64,000 nt of DNA, taken from assembly GCF_900452415.1 (NCBI RefSeq), contig NZ_UGNX01000001.1, forward strand, positions 2,666,001-2,730,000. Reading direction: 5' to 3'. The translations under genes and the position numbers were made by a program. Positions 10,032-19,974 of the stretch are shown one piece after another. Numbering within the stretch: the first letter of the stretch is position 1; the number at the start of each line of letters is the position of its first letter. Source of the DNA: Legionella cincinnatiensis (lineage in GTDB: Bacteria > Pseudomonadota > Gammaproteobacteria > Legionellales > Legionellaceae). The notes beneath the pieces are model-generated. The model did no database searches, was not told where the DNA came from, and saw nothing but the letters and a program-made list of their open reading frames with translations.

Positions 10032-11288
10032 GTGTATTTGCAAGGATTTGGTAATTATCATCAAACTGAAGCAGTTCCAGGTGCCTTACCCATTAGTCAA
10101 AACTCACCTCAACACTGTAATTTAGGTCTTTATGCAGAGCAGCTAAGTGGCACAGCTTTTACTCGCCCAAGGCATAATAATTTACGCAGCTGGCTTTACC
10201 GTATACTGCCATCTGTAGTACAAGGAACATATCATCCTTATGAAGTAGAACTCTTTAAACCTTATCATGCAGAGCAATCTCCCAATCCATTGCGCTGGTC
10301 ACCTCTTAATTTATTCAAAGAAGAAAACTTTGACTTTGTGGAAGGCCTATTCCATTTAGCAGGAACTCCTCTAGTCAATGCGTACCTCTATCAATGCACT
10401 CGCTCTATGCATGACAAATACTTTGCTAATAACGATGGAGAAATGCTCTTTGTCCCCTACATGGGTGAAGTAAATCTACACACTGAGTTTGGCAAATTAA
10501 ATGTGTGTCCAGGAATGATTGCCGTTATTCCTCGTGGTGTTAAATTCAAAATGGAGCTCCTTAGCCCAGAAGCAAAGGGTTATCTTTGTGAAAATAGCGG
10601 AAGTCCCCTCACGTTACCTCAACTCGGAGTCATTGGCGCGAATGGCTTAGCTCACCCTAGACATTTTCAGTATCCGGTCGCTGCATTTGAACAAAATCAA
10701 GCGAACGTTACGCTTATTTGCAAATATCAAAATAAATTATGGACCGCAAAATGCGATCATTCTCCACTTAATGTAGTGGCTTGGCATGGTAATTACGCCC
10801 CTTACTGTTATGATTTAAGCTTATTTAACACAATTAATACAGTAAGTTTCGATCATCCTGATCCTAGTATTTTTACAGTATTATCTTCAGAAAGCGATAC
10901 ACCAGGTGTAGCCAATTTAGATTTTGTTATTTTTCCTCCTCGATGGATGGTCGCTGAACATACGTTTAGACCTCCTTATTATCACCGTAATTACATGAAT
11001 GAATTAATGGGTCTTGTACATGGTGAATATGATGCCAAAAAAGAAGGATTCTCACCAGGCGGCGTTAGCATTCATAATTGCATGACGCCCCATGGACCTG
11101 ATCACACAAGCTATGAAAAAGCCGTAGCACAAACACTAGAGCCCGAAGCTTATTTGAATACATTAGCCTTTATGTTTGAAACAAGAGATATATGGCAAGT
11201 CACTGAACAAGCAATGCGTATCCCGGAACGGCAGAAAAATTATGCTGATTGCTGGCAAGGAATTAAACCGGGATTTAGTATGGATTAA
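10032..11288 (+). CDS. hmgA: homogentisate 1,2-dioxygenase
   Basis: 418 residues, close to the usual 420-440. It opens the homogentisate ring to maleylacetoacetate in tyrosine catabolism; the non-heme iron ligands are in the C-terminal cupin region, [13 protein letters not shown] (His, Glu) and NCMTPHGPD (His). The N-terminus [13 protein letters not shown] is characteristic. The start is GTG with an excellent AAGGAG six to seven bases upstream. Loss of this enzyme in Legionella leads to homogentisate build-up and pyomelanin. No other tyrosine-catabolism gene is adjacent. Confidence 0.96.
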   Translation: MYLQGFGNYHQTEAVPGALPISQNSPQHCNLGLYAEQLSGTAFTRPRHNNLRSWLYRILPSVVQGTYHPYEVELFKPYHAEQSPNPLRWSPLNLFKEENFDFVEGLFHLAGTPLVNAYLYQCTRSMHDKYFANNDGEMLFVPYMGEVNLHTEFGKLNVCPGMIAVIPRGVKFKMELLSPEAKGYLCENSGSPLTLPQLGVIGANGLAHPRHFQYPVAAFEQNQANVTLICKYQNKLWTAKCDHSPLNVVAWHGNYAPYCYDLSLFNTINTVSFDHPDPSIFTVLSSESDTPGVANLDFVIFPPRWMVAEHTFRPPYYHRNYMNELMGLVHGEYDAKKEGFSPGGVSIHNCMTPHGPDHTSYEKAVAQTLEPEAYLNTLAFMFETRDIWQVTEQAMRIPERQKNYADCWQGIKPGFSMD

Positions 11289-11405
11289 AAGATCGTTATC
11301 TTTTTAAAGACAAATAGAATTCCTGTGCTTCATCCAGGAGCTTTAGATGTGGCCTATGAAGTACAGCGTAGTCCGGATGACCATGAGCGCAGCGAGCTCC
11401 TTAAC

Positions 11406-11608
11406 TTAACGTGAATTTCGGATAAAAAATCTATTTAGATCAAAGTCTCTCTCTGAAGCCGTTCAAGCTGAGAAGACATTTATGCCTCTCGAAGCCTGAG
11501 CACAGAACTTGAAAATTCATGCTAAGGCTTCGAGACAACGCTATGCGCTTCCTCAACCCGAACAATTCGACATAAAGCCACGTTTCACTTATACGAAACT
11601 CACTTTAA
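11406..11608. repeat. 203-bp palindromic MITE-like repeat, copy 1
   Basis: Bounded by TTAACGTGAATT (11406-11417) and AACTCACTTTAA (11597-11608). Its interior holds nested inverted segments, including paired CTCGAAGCCTGA/GCTTCGAGAC arms. It is clearly homologous to 43197-43407 along its length. It fills most of the hmgA-VirK intergenic gap (11289-11616), which has no gene. Confidence 0.8.
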
Positions 11609-11616
11609 CTTATCGC

Positions 11617-12033
11617 TTAAGCAAATGCTTTAAACCCTTTATTTAATGCACAGTCCACTTGAAAAGTATCTATTTTTTGGTAATTAGTAGCATTCATTAT
11701 CGTATTCTTTATAGAGACTTTGCCGTCGGAATTAATATTATATTTAATATATTCAAATGTGGGATTACCGTTTACTGTAGGATTATCCAAAGTAAAGTGT
11801 CTGTCTGAGGCAGTAATCCGATTATTATTAATCACCATAAATGCATTAGGTTTCACTGAACCTACAATTGGACTCGCAGGAAATTTATCAGAAGTACATT
11901 CTTGAAGGTCCATGACCAAAGTAATTTCTTTTCCTTGGGCGACTGCATCAGCGATATCAGCAAATGTTGTTAATTGTTCCGCATAAGTGATTGATGAAAA
12001 TAAAGCTAAAGCGGATAAAGTGATTTTTTGCAT
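11617..12033 (-). CDS. VirK family protein
   Basis: 138 residues with a signal peptide (ITLSALALFSSITYA, cleavage near YAEQ). The mature protein has an LVMDLQECT segment, then an NNNRITASDRHFTLDNPTVNG-type segment, DGKVSIKNTIMNATNY and a C-terminal cysteine in QVDCALNKGF. The order Asp-x-x-x-Cys, SDxHFT, DGxV, ATxY and C-terminal Cys matches the VirK family as I recall it. VirK proteins are secreted or periplasmic and linked to virulence in plant pathogens; their molecular function is unknown. It is followed by the MITE-like repeat and preceded by rpoS on the same strand. Confidence 0.75.
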   Translation of the reverse strand: MQKITLSALALFSSITYAEQLTTFADIADAVAQGKEITLVMDLQECTSDKFPASPIVGSVKPNAFMVINNNRITASDRHFTLDNPTVNGNPTFEYIKYNINSDGKVSIKNTIMNATNYQKIDTFQVDCALNKGFKAFA

Positions 12034-12147
12034 TACAGCGACTCCTTTTTACTGTGTTTTTAGGATAAAAAAATAACCTGAGTAAACAATAAATCTGCGT
12101 GCTTTGCTCACTCAGGCTAACTCTTCTTAAAATTCGTTGCGATAAAA

Positions 12148-13182
12148 TTAAAATAAATCCTCTTGTGTTAAGCCCATTTTTTCCAAAAGGCTTCTTAGAG
12201 TTTTTAATGCTTCAACTTGGATTTGACGAACACGTTCACGGGTTAAGTCAATTTCCTTACCTACATCTTCTAAGGTTGCTTTTTCAAAGCCTCGCAGACC
12301 AAATCTTCTTGCAATAACTTGCTGCTGATTTTCAGTGAGTTTGTCTAATAAGGATTCTATATGTAAACGTAGGTTTTCATTAGTCAATAATTCTGCAGGA
12401 TTAACACTGTTTTCATCGGGAATAGTATCGAGCAACGATTTGTTTTCATCAAAACCTATAGGTGTATCCACAGAAGTTACTTTATCATTCAATCCCAAAA
12501 GCTTTTGCACATCCTCCAAAGGCTTATCAACCATCTCAGCAATTTCTTCAGGAGAAGGCTCATGATCGAGCTTTTGTGTCAGTTGTCTGGCCGCTCTTAA
12601 ATATACATTCAACTCTTTAACCACATGAATAGGCAAACGAATTGTTCGTGTTTGATTCATTATAGCCCGCTCGATTGTTTGTCGAATCCACCAAGTGGCA
12701 TATGTAGAAAATCGAAATCCTCGCTTAGGATCAAACTTTTCTACTGATTTCATCAATCCTAAGTTTCCTTCTTCAATTAAATCAAGTAAAGGCAAACCTC
12801 GATTCAGGTAGCGCCGTGAAATTTTAACCACCAAGCGCAAATTAGATTCAATCATTTTTTTACGAGCCGCAACATCTCCTTTTAAAGCCAGTGTTGCATA
12901 ATGTACCTCTTCCTCAGCACTTAGCAAAGGTGAAAATCCAATTTCACTCAAGTACAATTGCGTTGCATCCATCATTTTAAGCGCATTCTTACCGCGAAAT
13001 GATGGAAATGCATGGTCATCAGAAAAATCTGGAAGATCAGGAAGATCAAAACCTTCCTCCTCGGATTTCTCAATAAACGAATCAAGATCATCCTCTTCAA
13101 TTAAAAGTGACTCATCGTCTGGCTCAGACCACTCTTCATCTTTAATTTCCGGCTCTTTAATTGGCTCATCGTCTTCACGCAT
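12148..13182 (-). CDS. rpoS: RNA polymerase sigma factor RpoS
   Basis: 344 residues from the ATG at 13182. A GTG lies three codons upstream, but AGGTG spaced 5-7 bases favours the ATG. A strongly acidic N-terminus (about residues 5-60) precedes sigma region 1.2 ([16 protein letters not shown]), region 2 ([52 protein letters not shown]), region 3 and region 4.2 ([19 protein letters not shown]). RpoS drives stationary/transmissive-phase transcription, important for Legionella intracellular growth. It lies downstream of nlpD with a repeat in between, as in many gammaproteobacteria where rpoS promoters lie in nlpD. Confidence 0.97.
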   Translation of the reverse strand: MREDDEPIKEPEIKDEEWSEPDDESLLIEEDDLDSFIEKSEEEGFDLPDLPDFSDDHAFPSFRGKNALKMMDATQLYLSEIGFSPLLSAEEEVHYATLALKGDVAARKKMIESNLRLVVKISRRYLNRGLPLLDLIEEGNLGLMKSVEKFDPKRGFRFSTYATWWIRQTIERAIMNQTRTIRLPIHVVKELNVYLRAARQLTQKLDHEPSPEEIAEMVDKPLEDVQKLLGLNDKVTSVDTPIGFDENKSLLDTIPDENSVNPAELLTNENLRLHIESLLDKLTENQQQVIARRFGLRGFEKATLEDVGKEIDLTRERVRQIQVEALKTLRSLLEKMGLTQEDLF

Positions 13183-13225
13183 TATTTTCACCTATAGTAT
13201 TTAGCCATATTTCAAAATTGTTTAT

Positions 13226-13285
13226 TTTGAGTTCAATATAAAACAGTTCGATATAAAATCTTATCTTATATCGAACTCACGTTAA
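13226..13285. repeat. GTTCGATATAAA palindrome with TTAACGTGAG-type end
   Basis: AGTTCGATATAA at 13245-13256 pairs with TTATATCGAACT at 13266-13277 to form a hairpin, followed directly by CTCACGTTAA (13276-13285). The same palindrome recurs at 50513-50550 and in degenerate form at 23484-23517. It lies in the rpoS-nlpD intergenic region, upstream of rpoS. Confidence 0.7.
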
Positions 13286-13321
13286 CTACATTATACTTCA
13301 TCATAGAAAGTATTATCGAAT

Positions 13322-13345
13322 CTCCGCGGCGAGGCCGCGGGGTCC
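13322..13345. repeat. GC-rich REP-like hairpin
   Basis: CTCCGCGGCGAGGCCGCGGGG folds as CCGCGG-CGAG-GCCGCGG in an otherwise AT-rich gap just downstream of nlpD. Similar GC-rich hairpins ending in GGATCC or GGTCCAG-like sequence occur at 20090-20160 and 32447-32472. Confidence 0.55.
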
Positions 13346-13384
13346 AGATTAATCTTCTAAGTTGCTATAACTACAAGTAATCTG

Positions 13385-14119
13385 TCAACCTTTTTGTAGA
13401 TAATTCAATGGATTGACAGGAACACCTGACTTTCTAATTTCAAAATGAACACCTATATATTTATGGTCGATAACACCTGCTTCCGCAATAACCTGGCCTG
13501 CCTTCACATGCTGCCCCTCAGCAACCATAACTCTTGCATTATGACCATAAGCAGTTAAATATCCATAATTATGTTTAATAATAATTAAGTTACCATAACC
13601 TGCCAGCCCACTTCCAGCATAAGCGACTACTCCACTTGCGGCCGCAAGTACTCTTTCACCTTTTTTACATGCAATGTTTATGCCTTTTTTACCTTGATCA
13701 GGGATAAATGTAGTCACTACACGCCCACTTACCGGCCATAACCAGCCTGAAGCAGAACGGGCGTATCGATTAGCAGGCGAATGGATTACGACTGGCCTTG
13801 GCTTTGGAGGAGCATAATAAGGTTTATTATATGCCCTTAAATTGCGCGAAACTTGCTTATGGCGCGGAATATTTCGTAAATTTATGATTTGGCCCACTCT
13901 TAAAGAATAAGGCGGATTAATATGATTTAAACGCGCCAAGGTCTTATAATCAGTATCATAACGAAATGCGATTGAATAAAGTGTCTCCCCACGTTTCACA
14001 ACATGTACTTTTTGAGAATACCAGCGTAACTCACTAACCGGTGCCCAATTCTTTCCACAACCAACCAAAATCAGTGGGAGGAAAAGGCATAAAAGTTTTT
14101 TGAAAAATGAACTTATCAT
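13385..14119 (-). CDS. nlpD: NlpD-type murein hydrolase activator lipoprotein
   Basis: 244 residues. The start is ATG 14119, with GAGG six bases upstream; a TTG is immediately before it. A lipoprotein signal peptide ends in the lipobox LVGC. A LysM domain (about 37-82, [17 protein letters not shown]) is followed by a C-terminal LytM/M23 fold (about 122-240). The zinc ligands are degenerate: the usual HxxxD is KKGINI, and only GVHFEIR remains of HxH. That is as in activators of amidase AmiC rather than active peptidases. Sits in the surE-nlpD-rpoS order. Confidence 0.92.
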   Translation of the reverse strand: MISSFFKKLLCLFLPLILVGCGKNWAPVSELRWYSQKVHVVKRGETLYSIAFRYDTDYKTLARLNHINPPYSLRVGQIINLRNIPRHKQVSRNLRAYNKPYYAPPKPRPVVIHSPANRYARSASGWLWPVSGRVVTTFIPDQGKKGINIACKKGERVLAAASGVVAYAGSGLAGYGNLIIIKHNYGYLTAYGHNARVMVAEGQHVKAGQVIAEAGVIDHKYIGVHFEIRKSGVPVNPLNYLQKG

Positions 14120-14225
14120 CAATTACCTCAACTAAAACTTAAATAATTCTGTTGAGCCTTATACAGATTTCTACTATTTCTGAAATCGTTATAGCTACAA
14201 GCGCGACTGCATTGTTCGGGTTAAA

Positions 14226-14327
14226 TTAACGTGAGCTCAACATACAAGGTATAAAAGCCTTTTTGTCGCTACGAACGTTATCCCGTACAATGCACGAATT
14301 GATACGAGATATAGCTCTAACGTTACA
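14226..14327. repeat. TTAACGTGAG-type dispersed repeat between surE and nlpD
   Basis: Begins TTAACGTGAGCT (14226-14237) and contains CGAACGTTATCCCGTACAATGCACGA, which closely resembles the 50453-50484 region of another copy (CGAACATTATCCCGTAAAACGTGCA). It ends near CTCTAACGTTA at the surE stop. In E. coli the gene pcm occupies this place; here there is only repeat sequence. Confidence 0.6.
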
Positions 14328-15089
14328 TTATTCTTCTTGAACATGGATACCATCAAGCCAATGGGCTAACTGATCAAACATTTTATAATTTGTCATATCT
14401 AAATGAAGAGGCGTGACCGAAACATACCCTTCATTAATAGCATAAAAATCAGTTCCAGGCCCGGCATCAGCCTCTGCTCCTGGCAAACCAATCCAGTAAA
14501 TAGGTCGTCCTCTGGGATCAGTATCCTTGACAACAGGCTCTGCACCATGACGTGTTCCTAATCGGGTAACTTGCAAACCCTTTATTTTATCTAAGGGTAA
14601 ATTAGGAATATTAACATTTAAAATAGTCTGTGAGGGCAGCCTGTGTATACTAAGTTGCATCACTAATTGTTTCGTAATAATTGCTGCTGTTTCATAATGT
14701 TGAATATCATGACCAACCATTGAAATTGCAAGCGCCGGCAACCCCAAATAACGACCTTCCATGGCAGCAGCGACTGTACCTGAATAAAGGATATCATCGC
14801 CTAAATTTCCCCCTTCGTTAATTCCAGAAACAACCATATCAATTTCGGAGTTTAAAAATCCAGTTACTGCTAAATGCACACAGTCAGTTGGAGTGCCTTC
14901 AACGCTGTAATACCCATTTTCTAATTTTTTAACTGTGATGGGTTGAGATAATGTTAAAGAATTACTTGCCCCACTTCTATTTCTATCCGGGGCAACTACC
15001 TCAATGTCTACAAAAGTTGAAAGTTCTTTAGCTAAGATATTAATCCCAGGCGCGAAAACTCCATCATCATTACTGATCAATACTCTCAT
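14328..15089 (-). CDS. surE: 5'/3'-nucleotidase SurE
   Basis: 253 residues, full length. The metal-binding N-terminus [15 protein letters not shown] carries the Asp pair. [25 protein letters not shown] and [20 protein letters not shown] are family motifs. SurE dephosphorylates nucleoside monophosphates and is a survival protein. It starts two bases before the stop of the upstream lipoprotein gene region (15092), so the two are probably co-transcribed. Downstream come nlpD and rpoS, but pcm is missing. Confidence 0.96.
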   Translation of the reverse strand: MRVLISNDDGVFAPGINILAKELSTFVDIEVVAPDRNRSGASNSLTLSQPITVKKLENGYYSVEGTPTDCVHLAVTGFLNSEIDMVVSGINEGGNLGDDILYSGTVAAAMEGRYLGLPALAISMVGHDIQHYETAAIITKQLVMQLSIHRLPSQTILNVNIPNLPLDKIKGLQVTRLGTRHGAEPVVKDTDPRGRPIYWIGLPGAEADAGPGTDFYAINEGYVSVTPLHLDMTNYKMFDQLAHWLDGIHVQEE

Positions 15090-15091
15090 GA

Positions 15092-15472
15092 TTAACTCTT
15101 GGGAGATTCAAACCATCTAACCACTGCCAAGTGATCAGCCAAATCTTGTTTCTTCTTCATCAAACTTGCTTCTAAGTTTTCATTATTACGTTCAGTGTTT
15201 AATTGGTTTTGCTCTTTAGCAATAGCTTCTTGCAACGCTATAATTTTTTGGCCAAAGCCTTGGGGACTCATCTGTAATTGATATGCAAGCTCATTCATAC
15301 GAGTAGCAAGAGTTTCCATTTGTTCACAAGTTAATCCTTGAGGTTGTCTTTCCGGACAGGCTTTCAGAGCTTGTTGTAATTCATCAGGATGCGTTTGGTA
15401 ATAATATTCGTTTTTCGCTGAGCAAGAGGCCAATCCCAAAGCAATTAATAGTGCCACCCAACATTTATTCAT
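15092..15472 (-). CDS. EexN-like lipoprotein
   Basis: 126 residues from the ATG at 15472 (AGG about six bases upstream; a TTG two codons earlier is weaker). The signal peptide ends in the lipobox LASC. The mature N-terminus [17 protein letters not shown] followed by [10 protein letters not shown] and a second Cys matches the pattern of EexN (entry exclusion) family lipoproteins as I recall it. The C-terminal half is a charged predicted coiled coil (residues 70-115). Function is unknown. It lies immediately upstream of surE. Confidence 0.65.
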   Translation of the reverse strand: MNKCWVALLIALGLASCSAKNEYYYQTHPDELQQALKACPERQPQGLTCEQMETLATRMNELAYQLQMSPQGFGQKIIALQEAIAKEQNQLNTERNNENLEASLMKKKQDLADHLAVVRWFESPKS

Positions 15473-15547
15473 ACTCAACCTATTGTAAACTACAAAACAC
15501 CAATATTATCATTAGACAAACTCCAACGCCATCTGTATGAGAGAGCC

Positions 15548-17281
15548 ATGCTTGATTTTAAATTGCAACGTGATCCACAAACTGGTGAACAATATCTTGA
15601 GACTTCTATTTGTGGTAAACCCCTACTAACTACACCACAACTGAATAAAGGCACCGCATTCACTAATGAAGAAAGAAAAGAATTCGGTCTATTAGGCAAA
15701 CTCCCTCATCGAGTTGAAACACTCGATGAGCAAGTGAAACGAGCGTACCTACAATATTCAAGTTATACGACACGATTGCAACAAAATATTTACCTAAATA
15801 ACTTACACGATAAAAATCAAATTCTTTTTTATAAGCTAATTATTAAACATTTAGGTGAAATGTTGCCTACAATTTACACTCCTATTGTAGGAACAGCGGT
15901 AAAACGCTTTAGTCATGAATACAGACAACCTCGAGGCTTATATATTTCTCATTCCGATAAAAATCAAATTGAAGAAATATTAAAAAACCGCTCTAATCCT
16001 GAAATCGACGTGATCGTTGTCACTGATGGTGAGGGTGTCCTAGGCATTGGGGATCAAGGCATCGGTGGCATGGATATTCCAGTTGCTAAATTAATGGTCT
16101 ATTGTTTATGCGGTGGTATTGAACCAACACGAACTTTACCTATATTTCTTGATGTAGGCACCAACAATCAAGATTTGTTAAATGATCCAATGTACTTAGG
16201 GTGTCGTCATCCACGCATTAATCCAGCAGCATATGATGATTTTATTTCTACTTTTGTTCATGAAATTCATAAGCAATTTCCTAATGCCTTTTTACATTGG
16301 GAAGATTTTGGGCGAGGTAATGCACGTCGTATCTTAGAAAAATTTCAAGATCAATTATGTACCTTTAATGATGATATTCAAGGGACGGGTGCCGTAACCT
16401 TAGCTGCCTTATTAGCTGCTTGCGATGTAACACATTCAAAACTACAAGAGCAGCGCATCGTTGTTTTTGGCGCAGGCTCAGCCGGCACTGGAATTAGCGA
16501 CCAAATTGTTGATGCTATGGTACGGGAAGGGATTAGCTCAGAAGAAGCCTATCAACGCTTTTGGTTGATTGACAGACAAGGTTTATTACTTAGTACAGAC
16601 CCAGATCTTACTGAAGCCCAAAAACCTTATACTCGTGATCCTAAAGAAATTGCACAATGGGCAATTAATGAAAAACACCATCCCTCACTTACCGATACTG
16701 TGAGACATGTTAAACCTACCATCCTTATTGGTTGCTCTGCTCAGCCCGGAGCTTTTTCGCAAGACATCATAGAAACGATGTCCACTCATTGTGAGCGCCC
16801 TATTATTTTTCCACTTTCTAATCCAGATGAACGATGTGAAGCAAAACCAGCGGATATATTAACTTGGAGCCAAGGAAAAGCATTGATTGCAACAGGTACT
16901 GCATTCCCACCTGTGGAATTTCATAACCGTATGGTACAAATTGCTCAATGTAATAATGCGTTGGTATTCCCAGGAATAGGCCTTGGAGTGCTTTCTGTAA
17001 ATGCTACCCGACTCACCAAAGATATGATTCTGGCTGCTGCACATGCTCTTTGCAAATTTGCTCCAAGCAAAAAAGAAAGCTACCTTCCTTTACTTCCTTC
17101 CTTGGACGATGCCCAAACGGTTGCTAAAGAAATTGCTATAGCTGTGGCTCGTTGTGCTATTGATTCAGGGTATGCTCAGAAAAATAAAGAGGCTGACTTG
17201 GAAAAATTAGTCATTGATATGTTTTGGGAACCACGATATTTACCGTTTAAATTTATAAAACCTGATATGGTTTCTAGATAA
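15548..17281 (+). CDS. maeA: NAD-dependent malic enzyme
   Basis: 577 residues, the large malic-enzyme class. LPTIYTPIVGTAVKRFSHEY carries the catalytic Tyr region, VIVVTDGEGVLGIGDQGIGG is the NAD/malate signature, and WEDFGRGNARRIL and CTFNDDIQGTGAV contain metal ligands. The Rossmann segment is VVFGAGSAGTGISD. It converts malate to pyruvate and CO2, linking the TCA cycle to pyruvate, which suits amino-acid-fed metabolism. It is divergent from the lipoprotein-surE genes and convergent with the I42 inhibitor gene. The family position of the NAD site suggests NAD rather than NADP preference, but this was not tested. Confidence 0.93.
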   Translation: MLDFKLQRDPQTGEQYLETSICGKPLLTTPQLNKGTAFTNEERKEFGLLGKLPHRVETLDEQVKRAYLQYSSYTTRLQQNIYLNNLHDKNQILFYKLIIKHLGEMLPTIYTPIVGTAVKRFSHEYRQPRGLYISHSDKNQIEEILKNRSNPEIDVIVVTDGEGVLGIGDQGIGGMDIPVAKLMVYCLCGGIEPTRTLPIFLDVGTNNQDLLNDPMYLGCRHPRINPAAYDDFISTFVHEIHKQFPNAFLHWEDFGRGNARRILEKFQDQLCTFNDDIQGTGAVTLAALLAACDVTHSKLQEQRIVVFGAGSAGTGISDQIVDAMVREGISSEEAYQRFWLIDRQGLLLSTDPDLTEAQKPYTRDPKEIAQWAINEKHHPSLTDTVRHVKPTILIGCSAQPGAFSQDIIETMSTHCERPIIFPLSNPDERCEAKPADILTWSQGKALIATGTAFPPVEFHNRMVQIAQCNNALVFPGIGLGVLSVNATRLTKDMILAAAHALCKFAPSKKESYLPLLPSLDDAQTVAKEIAIAVARCAIDSGYAQKNKEADLEKLVIDMFWEPRYLPFKFIKPDMVSR

Positions 17282-17354
17282 AAGCAAAGTATCTGCTGTT
17301 CAGGGGGGTATGCTTGTTCTTGGTGAAAGGCTTGCTTACCAAGCAAAGCTTTAA

Positions 17355-17380
17355 CCTGGTAATAGCACTATATTACCAGG
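17355..17380. terminator. perfect hairpin between convergent genes
   Basis: CCTGGTAATA (17355-17364), loop GCACTA, TATTACCAGG (17371-17380): a perfect 10-bp stem between the 3' ends of maeA and the inhibitor gene. There is no strong T-run on either side, so bidirectional termination is plausible but not certain. Confidence 0.55.
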
Positions 17381-17393
17381 CCACGCTTAGACT

Positions 17394-17771
17394 TTACTTC
17401 TTTCCATCAGCTTTTACAAAATTCACTTTGATATTTCTCGTTGTTGCACTTGAGGGTTCCCAAGAGCGTGCATATTTAAATAGGATATCAGTACTTGCAG
17501 GATAGTTTTTTCCTTTTTGTAAAGTAAAAATAAAATGCATTTGGCCACTAGCACCTATAAGTTTAGTTTTTGGTTGCTCATAATAACTATTGCTTAGGGT
17601 TAATAACTTCTTATTGTAATGAACAACGGACCATTGAAATCCGGTAGTTGGATTTGCAGGTAAAGTGACTTCGAAATTGGGGCTACTTACATTAACATCT
17701 AGAGTTAGCTTATCATTTGCATAAGTCATCATTGAAAAACTAAGAAACAACCAGCCAAGTATTATTTTCAT
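17394..17771 (-). CDS. chagasin-type (I42) cysteine protease inhibitor
   Basis: 125 residues from the ATG at 17771 (AAGGAG seven bases upstream). Signal peptide ILGWLFLSFSMMTYA. The mature domain has the three chagasin loops: NPTTGFQWSV, GASGQMHFIF and KYARSWEP. These loops insert into papain-family active sites. Inhibitors of this family protect bacteria or parasites from cysteine proteases, and a secreted copy in an intracellular pathogen could act on host or amoebal cathepsins; that target is inference. Confidence 0.87.
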   Translation of the reverse strand: MKIILGWLFLSFSMMTYANDKLTLDVNVSSPNFEVTLPANPTTGFQWSVVHYNKKLLTLSNSYYEQPKTKLIGASGQMHFIFTLQKGKNYPASTDILFKYARSWEPSSATTRNIKVNFVKADGKK

Positions 17772-17889
17772 TGACAAGCTCCTTTCGCACTCTCTACCAA
17801 ACAGTGTAGCTTATTTTCCGTATAAAAAATAAATAGTAAACAGAATAGTACGACTGATTTTCTTATCGAATTTTTTATTATGGTGCCCT

Positions 17890-18186
17890 TTATTTTTTGC
17901 TAATTTTTATTCCAGTTAATATCCCTAGCACAAATATCATAATAAACAAACCCATTAAAGGCATAAGCGTATTTGCCCCTCGAAACAGCTCAAAAACGTT
18001 TATTTGTGTCATTTGGGAAACATCTTTAATGCCGTAAATACATAATTCACCAGTGGGTAATGAGCAGAATTTATCCGAAGGGCATGTCTTAAGGATGGTT
18101 TGATTTTCACCAGTACCACATTTAATATGAGCTTCTTTAAGTATTTTAAAAACTATGTCTGGATGTTTAGTAACAATTTCCGGCAT
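17890..18186 (-). CDS. hypothetical tail-anchored-like membrane protein
   Basis: 98 residues, not recognised. The N-terminal 70 residues are soluble and hold five cysteines (in IKCGTG, KTCPSD, KFCSL and ELCIYG), spaced as if for a disulfide-bonded or metal-binding fold. One hydrophobic helix, about 74-93 (LMPLMGLFIMIFVLGILTGI), ends in a basic tail KISKK. There is no signal peptide, so the topology looks like a C-terminal anchor. SD AGGAGATAAC precedes the ATG. It is divergent from the ETF-QO gene. Confidence 0.7.
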   Translation of the reverse strand: MPEIVTKHPDIVFKILKEAHIKCGTGENQTILKTCPSDKFCSLPTGELCIYGIKDVSQMTQINVFELFRGANTLMPLMGLFIMIFVLGILTGIKISKK

Positions 18187-18345
18187 GTTATCTCCTTTTT
18201 AAGAGCAATGAAGATTATCATAACTAAATTTTCGAATTATGTAAGAACCCTATTGCTACTTTTCATTAATTTTAAATATTAATCTTGATCTTAATGCACA
18301 GAAAAGCGATTATTTTATCTTTTTTAATCATTGTTAGGAGTGCGT

Positions 18346-19974
18346 GTGGACTACGAAACCATGGAATTTGATGTCATCATCGTAGGTGCAGGACCAGCGG
18401 GGTTATCTGCTGCGATTAAACTAAAACAGCTTGCTCTCAGCGCACAAAAAGAAATATCTGTTTGTATTTTAGAAAAAGGAGCCCAAGTCGGAGCACATAT
18501 TCTTTCAGGAGCCGTTCTAGAACCGAGAAGCCTTAAAGAATTACTTCCTAGCACTTGGCAAGAAGCTCCTTTAGATACACCTGTAAAAGAAGATTTTTTT
18601 TATTTCCTAACTCAAAACCATTCCTATAAGCTCCCTACACCCAAGCCTATGCACAATGGAGGAAATTATATTATTAGCTTAGGTGAACTTTGTATTTTTC
18701 TTGCAGAACAAGCAGAGGCTTTAGGTTGTGAAATTTATCCCGGTTTTTCCGCAGTAAAAGCACTTTATAATGATCAGAATCAAGTAATTGGAGTGGTAAC
18801 AGGTTGTGTTGGCCTCGATAAAAATAAAGAAAAAACCCATAATTATCAACCTGGAATGCATTTACTTGCCAAACAAACTTTATTAGCTGAAGGTTGCCGT
18901 GGACAACTCAGTCAAAATCTAATGTCGCGTTATCATTTAAGAGATAAAGTCAATCCACAAACCTATGGTTTAGGTATTAAGGAAATATGGCAGGTCACCG
19001 CAGAGCAATATAAACCAGGACAAGTGATTCATACTGTAGGCTGGCCAATGGATCATGCAACTTATGGTGGTTCTTTTGTCTATCATTTATCAAATCAACG
19101 TATTGCTCTTGGTTTTGTAGTGGGTCTTGATTATAAAAATCCATGGTTAAATCCTTTTGCAGAATTCCAACGCTTCAAAACACATCCATTAATCAAGCCT
19201 CTGCTGACAAACGGTGAACGTATCAGTTATGGCGCTCGTGCACTTAATGAAGGGGGATGGCAATCTTTACCAAAGCTGACTTTTCCGGGAGGAGCCTTAA
19301 TTGGTGATGCAGCAGGTTTCCTGAATGTTCCTAAGATTAAAGGAATACACACCGCCATGCAGTCAGGAATGCTTGCGGCAGAAGCATGCTTTGAGACTTT
19401 GCAACAAGAGAATTCTACCCAAGTTGAGCTCACCAATTATACTGAAAAAGTCAGGAGCTCCTGGTTAGATAAAGAACTATATGCTGTACGTAACATAAGA
19501 CCAGGGTTTAAATACGGCCTTTTCCCTGGTTTAATCAATGCTGCTTTTGAAACTTATATTACTCGTGGACATTCTCCTTGGACACTCACTAATCATGCTG
19601 ATCACAAAACTTTAATTCCAGCAAATAAAGCAAAAAAAATAGACTATCCTAAACCTGATGGCGTTATTACCTTTGATAAACTTTCTTCAGTATTCTTAGC
19701 GAATACATATCATGAGGAAAATCAACCCTGTCATCTTGTATTGAAAAATCCACAATTAGCAATTGACATCAATTTCAATGAATATGCTTTTCCAGAGGGT
19801 CGGTACTGCCCTGCTGCAGTATATGAAATAATTGAAGAAGAAAAAGGGCCTAGATTACAAATTAATGCGCAAAACTGCATTCACTGCAAAACTTGTGACA
19901 TTAAAGATCCACGACAAAATATAGTTTGGCATGCACCTGAAGGTGGAGGTGGCCCCAATTATTCTGGCATGTAA
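18346..19974 (+). CDS. electron transfer flavoprotein-ubiquinone oxidoreductase
   Basis: 542 residues. FAD-binding motif FDVIIVGAGPAGLSAAIKL at the start, quinone/FAD domain motifs such as GAHILSGAVLEP and GGALIGDAAGFLNVPKIKG, and a C-terminal 4Fe-4S site NCIHCKTCDIKDPRQNI. It passes electrons from ETF (fatty-acid and amino-acid dehydrogenases) to ubiquinone at the inner membrane. AGGAG at 18336-18340 points to GTG 18346 as start; a TTG five codons upstream overlaps that SD and is less likely. ATG at 18361 is another candidate. Confidence 0.95.
   Translation: MDYETMEFDVIIVGAGPAGLSAAIKLKQLALSAQKEISVCILEKGAQVGAHILSGAVLEPRSLKELLPSTWQEAPLDTPVKEDFFYFLTQNHSYKLPTPKPMHNGGNYIISLGELCIFLAEQAEALGCEIYPGFSAVKALYNDQNQVIGVVTGCVGLDKNKEKTHNYQPGMHLLAKQTLLAEGCRGQLSQNLMSRYHLRDKVNPQTYGLGIKEIWQVTAEQYKPGQVIHTVGWPMDHATYGGSFVYHLSNQRIALGFVVGLDYKNPWLNPFAEFQRFKTHPLIKPLLTNGERISYGARALNEGGWQSLPKLTFPGGALIGDAAGFLNVPKIKGIHTAMQSGMLAAEACFETLQQENSTQVELTNYTEKVRSSWLDKELYAVRNIRPGFKYGLFPGLINAAFETYITRGHSPWTLTNHADHKTLIPANKAKKIDYPKPDGVITFDKLSSVFLANTYHEENQPCHLVLKNPQLAIDINFNEYAFPEGRYCPAAVYEIIEEEKGPRLQINAQNCIHCKTCDIKDPRQNIVWHAPEGGGGPNYSGM

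Noticed and set aside
13385-14119. Active M23 endopeptidase annotation
   Set aside because: The first zinc-ligand motif (HxxxD) is replaced by KKGINI, so it is better described as an NlpD-type activator than as a peptidase.
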